Shown one piece after another: positions 59,997 through 64,000 of a stretch of 64,000 bases of DNA; position 1 is the stretch's first letter, and each line of letters opens with the position of its first letter. The stretch comes from Alphaproteobacteria bacterium (GTDB lineage: Bacteria > Pseudomonadota > Alphaproteobacteria > Caulobacterales > Parvularculaceae), in contig JAADIQ010000098.1 of NCBI GenBank assembly GCA_013151255.1, positions 16,626 to 80,625 on the forward strand, written 5' to 3'. The notes beneath the pieces were generated by a model. That model saw only the letters and a list, made by a program, of their open reading frames with translations. It made no database searches and was not told the origin of the DNA. Position numbers and translations under genes: made by a program.

Positions 59997-60908
59997 TCAG
60001 GGCGTTATTCTCGTGATTTTTCTTGTCGCAATTTCATATTTATACAAACCAATGCGATTATGTACGCCCAAACCAGAGCTGCTGACGGTATTAGAGAATA
60101 ATATGTACCTTCCATCAGGCGAGTAAACTGGACTCCCGTCAAGAATAATAGGAATATTGAGGGAGTGCTGACCGGACCCATCACTATTCATTTCAAAAAC
60201 AGAAAATGCGCCATCTCTGTCTGAGACAAAAACTATTCTTTCGCCATCCATGCTCATTTTAGGGCCATAATTATTCCCTGCATTTTTCGTTAGCGCGCGC
60301 CGTTCCTTGGTAGCTATATTATAGGCCCAAATATCAAACCCATTGCCTGACGCTGGCGTATATCCATGCAAGATGGTTTTTCCATCGCGACTCCATTGCG
60401 GCCAAATAGCGTTTTCAATTTCCTTTCGCGGATTTCCCCCATCCCTATCCATGATAAAAACTTCGGCAAAACCGGCATCTGGATTTATTCGTCCAACGGC
60501 GATGCTTCTTCCATCGGGAGAAAGTGAAGCACCCAAATCAGCCGCATCATTCTTGGTGACCTGCATGAGGTTAGAGCCGTCTGTATTCACGGTAAACGCT
60601 TCCCAATCTCCGTCGCGGTTGGAAATAAAGGCCAGAGTTTTTCCATCAGCAGAATATTGCGGCCAACGATCATTATTACTACCGGTAGTGACTTTTCTTG
60701 GAGTTTCCCCATTTTCCTTCATAATCCAAAGGTCATAATACCCCTCTCTTGTAGAAAAGAAGGCGATCTCAGTTCCATTGGGGCTATAAACGCCGCCCTT
60801 ACTTGAGGCCACGGAAAATATCAGGAAATAATATGCCGCTGCGATAAGCGCCAAAATCAATGGTATGGCGATCATGGTGATTTTTACGTTTACGGTTTTC
60901 ATTTTCAA
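59997..60908 (-). CDS. Membrane-anchored TolB-like beta-propeller (PD40/WD40-like repeats)
   Basis: 303 residues. One N-terminal transmembrane helix (IAIPLILALIAAAYYFLIF), then about six blades with the S-P-D-G-x-x-I/L-x-F/Y signature: YSPNGTEIAFFS, YSADGKTLAFIS, LSPDGRSIAVG, WSRDGKTILHG, MSMDGERIVFVS, YSPDGRYILFSN. Such propellers bind proteins or sugars. The AT-rich style matches the neighbouring LytS/LytR genes, 44 bp away on the same strand, so a sensory or cell-envelope role with that system is plausible. Confidence 0.85.
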   Translation of the reverse strand: MKMKTVNVKITMIAIPLILALIAAAYYFLIFSVASSKGGVYSPNGTEIAFFSTREGYYDLWIMKENGETPRKVTTGSNNDRWPQYSADGKTLAFISNRDGDWEAFTVNTDGSNLMQVTKNDAADLGASLSPDGRSIAVGRINPDAGFAEVFIMDRDGGNPRKEIENAIWPQWSRDGKTILHGYTPASGNGFDIWAYNIATKERRALTKNAGNNYGPKMSMDGERIVFVSDRDGAFSVFEMNSDGSGQHSLNIPIILDGSPVYSPDGRYILFSNTVSSSGLGVHNRIGLYKYEIATRKITRITP

Positions 60909-60966
60909 TTTTCTCCTCTGTCTTCACGCGGCAGCGACGTGCATGGCGTACCGAAATTTTTCCAGT

Positions 60967-61911
60967 TTACTGTTTGGAGGCGTGCGGCGCGGGCAGATGC
61001 GCCATCGAAAAGCCGGTTGTCCAATCACCGGTGGAGTACAACAAATGCCGGCCGTCTGGCGAAATGCTCGGAAAGTATGCGTGCTGATCGCGGGCGGTAT
61101 TCAGCATCAGGCCATTGGCGCCTTCGTCAATGCCCTGTGCAGAAATTGCAAAGAGTTGAGTGTAACCCTCGACCACACCGGCATAGACAATCGTTTCTCC
61201 ATCTGGAGTGAAGGTAGGTCCGAACTTGGAAAGCGAAGAGTTAGTGAGGCGGGTTTTGTGGCTGCCATCCGGCACCATAACGTAAATTTCTTTACTCCCC
61301 TCTGGGTCGTCACCATGGTCGAATACGATGCGTTTGCCGTCTTCTGACCAACTTGCCCCGGTGGAGGCGCCGGGCATGTCGGCAGTTAAATTGACCAGCC
61401 CCCCGCCATCACTGTCAATGATGTAAATATCCGCCAGCATGGTCGAATGGTCAAAGGAAGTGAAAGTAATTTTTGAACCATCCGGCGACCAGCTTGCGCC
61501 TACTTCAGTGTCGGGACCATCATAGAATTCACGATTATGGCTGCCGTCAGCGTTCATCAGGCGCAACTCCAGATATGGCATGCCGACGCCCGATGAATAG
61601 ACGATGCTCTTTCCGTCAGGACTGTAATCTGGCTCAATATCCCAGGTCTCTTCAGATTTTGTGAGATTGATTTCGTCACAACCTTCCGGTTTGACGTAAA
61701 TATCTGGCAAGGCATCGCCGTGATAGCTGTAATAGACGCGTGCGTCGCCGTCAGGACGATAGCTGATGTCAAAATCTTTAATCAGCATGGCGTCTTTATG
61801 ATGTCCATCATTGCTTTGGGTTTCTGCACCATTTGCATGCGCAGTGTGGGCCATCGTCATTGAGGCGATAAGCACTATAAATCGCGAGAAAAAAGGCGCT
61901 TTACTCATCAT
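60967..61911 (-). CDS. Exported TolB-like beta-propeller
   Basis: 314 residues. Cleavable signal peptide (to about 26, AHTAHA) instead of a membrane anchor, then about six PD40 blades (YSPDGKSIVYSS, WSPDGSKITFTS, WSEDGKRIVFD, FTPDGETIVYAG, ISPDGRHLLYS). Likely free in the periplasm. Same strand and style as the anchored propeller at 59997, so the two may be a duplicated pair acting together with the LytS sensor. No enzymatic motif. Confidence 0.87.
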   Translation of the reverse strand: MMSKAPFFSRFIVLIASMTMAHTAHANGAETQSNDGHHKDAMLIKDFDISYRPDGDARVYYSYHGDALPDIYVKPEGCDEINLTKSEETWDIEPDYSPDGKSIVYSSGVGMPYLELRLMNADGSHNREFYDGPDTEVGASWSPDGSKITFTSFDHSTMLADIYIIDSDGGGLVNLTADMPGASTGASWSEDGKRIVFDHGDDPEGSKEIYVMVPDGSHKTRLTNSSLSKFGPTFTPDGETIVYAGVVEGYTQLFAISAQGIDEGANGLMLNTARDQHAYFPSISPDGRHLLYSTGDWTTGFSMAHLPAPHASKQ

Positions 61912-62113
61912 TTTGCTCCAGAATTTATTGCTGGAGCCACCCTAGAAATGCAAATTTATTGCTCAATATGGCAAAATCCTGAACGGGCCATCAGCATCGG
62001 TGAGCGGGTTATTTGGGTTGCTGAACGCGAAGGGCAACGAGCGACAACATCTGTGACCTGAGCCCCAGTTGGTCCCTCATTTGAATAGAGAGTCCGTCAA
62101 CCAGGAGACGGAC

Positions 62114-62377
62114 ATGAGAAAGTCGAGATTCACCGAAGAACAGATCATTGCGATTTTGACCGAACAGGAACGTGGTATGGCGACGGCGGAGGTTTGCCGC
62201 AAGCACGGCGTCAGCCCAGCTTGCTTTTATAAATGGAAAGCGAAGTTCGGCGGCGTGGATGTGTCGGACGCTCGCAAGCTGAAGACATTGGAGACCGAGA
62301 ACGCCCGATTAAAGCGACTTCTGGCCGATTCAATGCTGGACAATGTCGTCCTGAAAGATCTGCTGGGAAAGAGCTGA
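62114..62377 (+). CDS. IS3-family transposase orfA
   Basis: 87 residues, MRKSRFTEEQIIAIL start, a helix-turn-helix (TAEVCRKHGVSPACFYKWKAKFGG) and a leucine-zipper-like helix (LKTLETENARLKRLLADSMLD). It binds the element's ends. GGAGACGG stands before ATG 62114. Its end overlaps the start of orfB in the -1 frame, as usual for programmed frameshifting in this family. Confidence 0.93.
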   Translation: MRKSRFTEEQIIAILTEQERGMATAEVCRKHGVSPACFYKWKAKFGGVDVSDARKLKTLETENARLKRLLADSMLDNVVLKDLLGKS

Positions 62378-63244
62378 CGACGCCCCAAGCCAAGCGAGAA
62401 GCGGCGCTGAAAGCGATGTCTAAGCATGACATCTCACAGCGTCGATCCCAAAACTGTACGCCGCAAGCGTGTGCCCGATTGTCCCGAGATCAGACAGCGT
62501 ATGCGTGAGATCGCCCACGAGCGCCGTCGATTTGGCTATCGCCGCGTTGGCGTCATGTTCGAACGTGAAGGTATTAAAATGAACCACAAAAAGCTGAGGC
62601 GGCTCTACAGGGAAGAAGGTCTCGCCGTGAAGCGACGACGCGGCCGCAAGCGGGCAACGGGAACACGAAGACCGCTTGAAACGCCGACGCGCCCGAATGA
62701 ATGCTGGTCGCTCGACTTCCTGTCTGATGTGTTCGAGCCAGGTCGGCGGTTCCGTATCCTTGCGGTCGTTGACAATTGCACAAAAGAAAACCTGGCGCTC
62801 ATCCCCGACACCTCTCTTTCCGGGGGCCGCGTCGCACGGGAGTTGGACGCACTCATTCGGCTTTACGGCAAGCCTAAAACAATTATCTCAGACAATGGAA
62901 CGGAGCTGACCTCTCGAGCCATCCTCGAATGGCAAAACGAAACTGGCGTCGCATGGCATTACATTCAACCAGGTAAACCGACGCAGAACGCGTTCATTGA
63001 AGCGTTCAATGGCCGGTTACGTGACGAGTTGTTGAATGAGGAAGTGTTTACGAGCCTCGCTGACGCTCGGCGCAAAATCGCCAGATGGAGATATGACTAT
63101 AACAATATCAGGCCGCACTCGGCCTTGAACGGACAATCACCGGCAACCGCGTGGCGTGCGCTTGAGCTAGTGGATTGCTCCGCGCACACCGCGCTCGCCA
63201 AACCGAAAGCTTTGAGCTATTCAGCAGCAGGACTCTCAAAATAA
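62374..63244 (+). pseudogene. IS3-family transposase orfB, internal frameshift
   Basis: The DDE integrase core is whole ([65 protein letters not shown]). But the first 28 or so codons ([19 protein letters not shown], ending ISQRRS) are in a different frame from the rest, which resumes at [10 protein letters not shown] near 62441. A short out-of-frame loss around 62436-62445, where a cysteine-containing turn is expected, explains this. A free start at ATG 62426 could give a 272-residue protein, but no OrfAB fusion can form. Confidence 0.82.
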
Positions 63245-63374
63245 ACGCGGGAGCCAAAGGGCCCAGGTCACGGGTAATCGCCGTCACCATCTAAAATAAT
63301 TGTAGGGTAAAGTGTGGGGTGGAAAAGGGTGCATTTAAAGTTTTATTTATGCATCAAATAGTTAGAGCAATTTC

Positions 63375-63464
63375 TGGCGGACAGAGAGGGATTCGAACCC
63401 TCGGAACGCTTGCACGCTCACACGCTTTCCAAGCGTGCGCCTTCGACCACTCGGCCACCTGTCC
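63375..63464 (-). tRNA. tRNA-Ser (anticodon GGA)
   Basis: Read on the minus strand: acceptor GGACAGG pairs with TCTGTCC (one G-T pair), anticodon loop CTTGGAAAG with GGA, a long variable arm of the class II type (AGCGTGCAAGCGTT region), T-loop GGTTCGAATCC, and an encoded CCA at 63375-63377. 90 nt, normal for serine tRNA. It lies 104 bp beyond the IS3-family element; tRNA-Ser genes are common integration points for islands. Confidence 0.95.
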
Positions 63465-63632
63465 GTTTTCAGGAGCGCGGACTATAGCGTCGCCCGGCTG
63501 GCGCGCAAGGCTGCGCGCGCCCCAAATTTGGCGGTTTTCTTGGGTTTTAGGCGGGTGATTGCGGGTTGGGCCCTGGCGCGTTATTCTGGCCTCAGCATGG
63601 TTTGAGTGCGTAGACAAAATGAGGGGGCCGGA

Positions 63633-63905
63633 ATGGCGGCGTTTCGATTTATTGCATGGGTATTGGTGGCGATTGCGGTCGCGTTATTGGGCGCGGACGG
63701 GGTGGCGTCACTGGAGCAGGGCGAGCCGATTATGCGCTCGACGGCTGACATTATGATGCTGGTCGGCATTGATGGCAGGGCGATGGCGGAGAGCGCGCCG
63801 GGCGGCGTCTCACAGGCGCTCGGCACCATTATGGGCCTGCCGCTTTGGGGTGTCCTCGGTATTATCGGCGTTGTCCTGACGCTGATTTTCCGGCCGATGG
63901 AATAG
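63633..63905 (+). CDS. Small two-helix membrane protein, unknown
   Basis: 90 residues from ATG 63633 (MAAFRFIAWVL); GGGGG lies 8 bases before. Two transmembrane segments: about 4-22 (FRFIAWVLVAIAVALLGA) and about 68-84 (LWGVLGIIGVVLTLIF), with an amphipathic stretch between. No known domain recognised. It precedes a hairpin-rich tandem repeat that starts 5 bases after its stop and may act as its terminator region. Confidence 0.7.
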   Translation: MAAFRFIAWVLVAIAVALLGADGVASLEQGEPIMRSTADIMMLVGIDGRAMAESAPGGVSQALGTIMGLPLWGVLGIIGVVLTLIFRPME

Positions 63906-63909
63906 CGCC

Positions 63910-64000
63910 CCTGATCGCGAATGCGATCTTACATAACCTGATCGCGAATGCGATCTTACATAACCTGATCGCGAATGCGATCTTACATAACCTGATCGCG
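63910..64000. repeat. 27-bp tandem repeat with internal hairpin, continues past the window
   Basis: Three identical full units (63910-63936, 63937-63963, 63964-63990) and the first 10 bases of a fourth. Each unit holds GATCGC-GAAT-GCGATC, a 6-bp stem with a 4-base loop, followed by a short TTACATAA-type spacer. There are no unique spacers between units, so it is not a CRISPR array. Confidence 0.9.

Larger units (their letters stand above)
62054..63270 (+). mobile_element. IS3-family insertion sequence (IS407-like group), damaged
   Basis: About 1.2 kb. Terminal inverted repeats start TGACCTG (62054) and end CAGGTCA (63270); further inside, GAGAGTCC (62087-62094) matches the right end's reverse complement. 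orfA and orfB are in the usual order. No clear target duplication is seen: the left flank reads TCTG and the right CGGG. The orfB frame is broken inside (see that entry), so the copy is probably not self-mobile. Confidence 0.87.

Noticed and set aside
62426..63244. orfB as an intact stand-alone transposase
   Set aside because: The N-terminal part of OrfB is read in another frame just upstream, so the open frame begins inside a damaged gene.
63910..64000. Repeat array as a CRISPR
   Set aside because: Units follow one another without unique spacers and no cas gene is seen.

Overview
The window reads as the chromosome of a Gram-negative alphaproteobacterium, probably a marine member of the Hyphomonadaceae/Parvularculaceae/Caulobacterales type. 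This is inferred from the four intact TonB-dependent outer-membrane receptors plus a fifth decayed one, the mix of GntR, TetR and MocR regulators, and a moderately GC-rich composition. No rRNA or phylogenetic marker was seen, so placement is tentative.

Layout. 1-2.3 kb: the start of a coniferyl-aldehyde-type dehydrogenase (runs off the left edge) and a class V aminotransferase. 2.4-5.7 kb: a TonB receptor divergent from a GntR/FCD regulator. 5.8-12.4 kb: an FG-GAP repeat lipoprotein, a DUF3604 (PHP-like) secreted protein, a TetR regulator, and a parvulin-like PPIase coupled to a HupE/UreJ_2 membrane protein. 12.6-15.1 kb: two exported SxxK serine hydrolases. Palindromes of the form ATTGTnnACAAT lie before both hydrolases and before the 2.4-4.7 kb TonB receptor, suggesting one GntR regulon.

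15.3-29.4 kb is the clearest pathway: salvage of peptidoglycan amino sugars. It holds a TonB receptor and an SSS-type symporter (one strand), divergent from a BadF-type amino-sugar kinase, AnmK, an SIS-domain glucosamine-6-P deaminase, NagA, a NagX-like membrane protein, MurQ, a HutC/UTRA GntR regulator and a membrane D-lactate dehydrogenase. Together these would turn GlcNAc, MurNAc and anhydro-MurNAc into fructose-6-P, acetate, ammonia and pyruvate, the last from the D-lactate that MurQ releases.

29.4-32.6 kb: a PP2C-like phosphatase, then decay (a frameshifted esterase and a TonB receptor remnant). 32.6-41.2 kb: MFS transporter, two alpha/beta hydrolases, TonB receptor, TetR regulator, acyl-CoA synthetase and two MaoC-type hotdog proteins, which looks like uptake and activation of a lipophilic acid or ester. 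41.5-57.7 kb: ten genes on one strand, including GABA transaminase, succinate-semialdehyde dehydrogenase, an amino-acid permease, a YtcJ-type amidohydrolase, MFS, secreted serine hydrolase, TPR-sulfotransferase, TonB receptor, nitrilase, and a MocR regulator that has lost its PLP lysine and carries an extra C-terminal domain.

57.7-63.5 kb looks foreign and more AT-rich: a 263-bp imperfect inverted repeat with two outward-facing mini-ORFs, a LytS/LytR two-component system whose regulator is broken by a 5-bp duplication, two TolB-like beta-propellers, a damaged IS3-family element and a tRNA-Ser(GGA). The window ends in a small membrane protein and a 27-bp tandem repeat that runs off the right edge.
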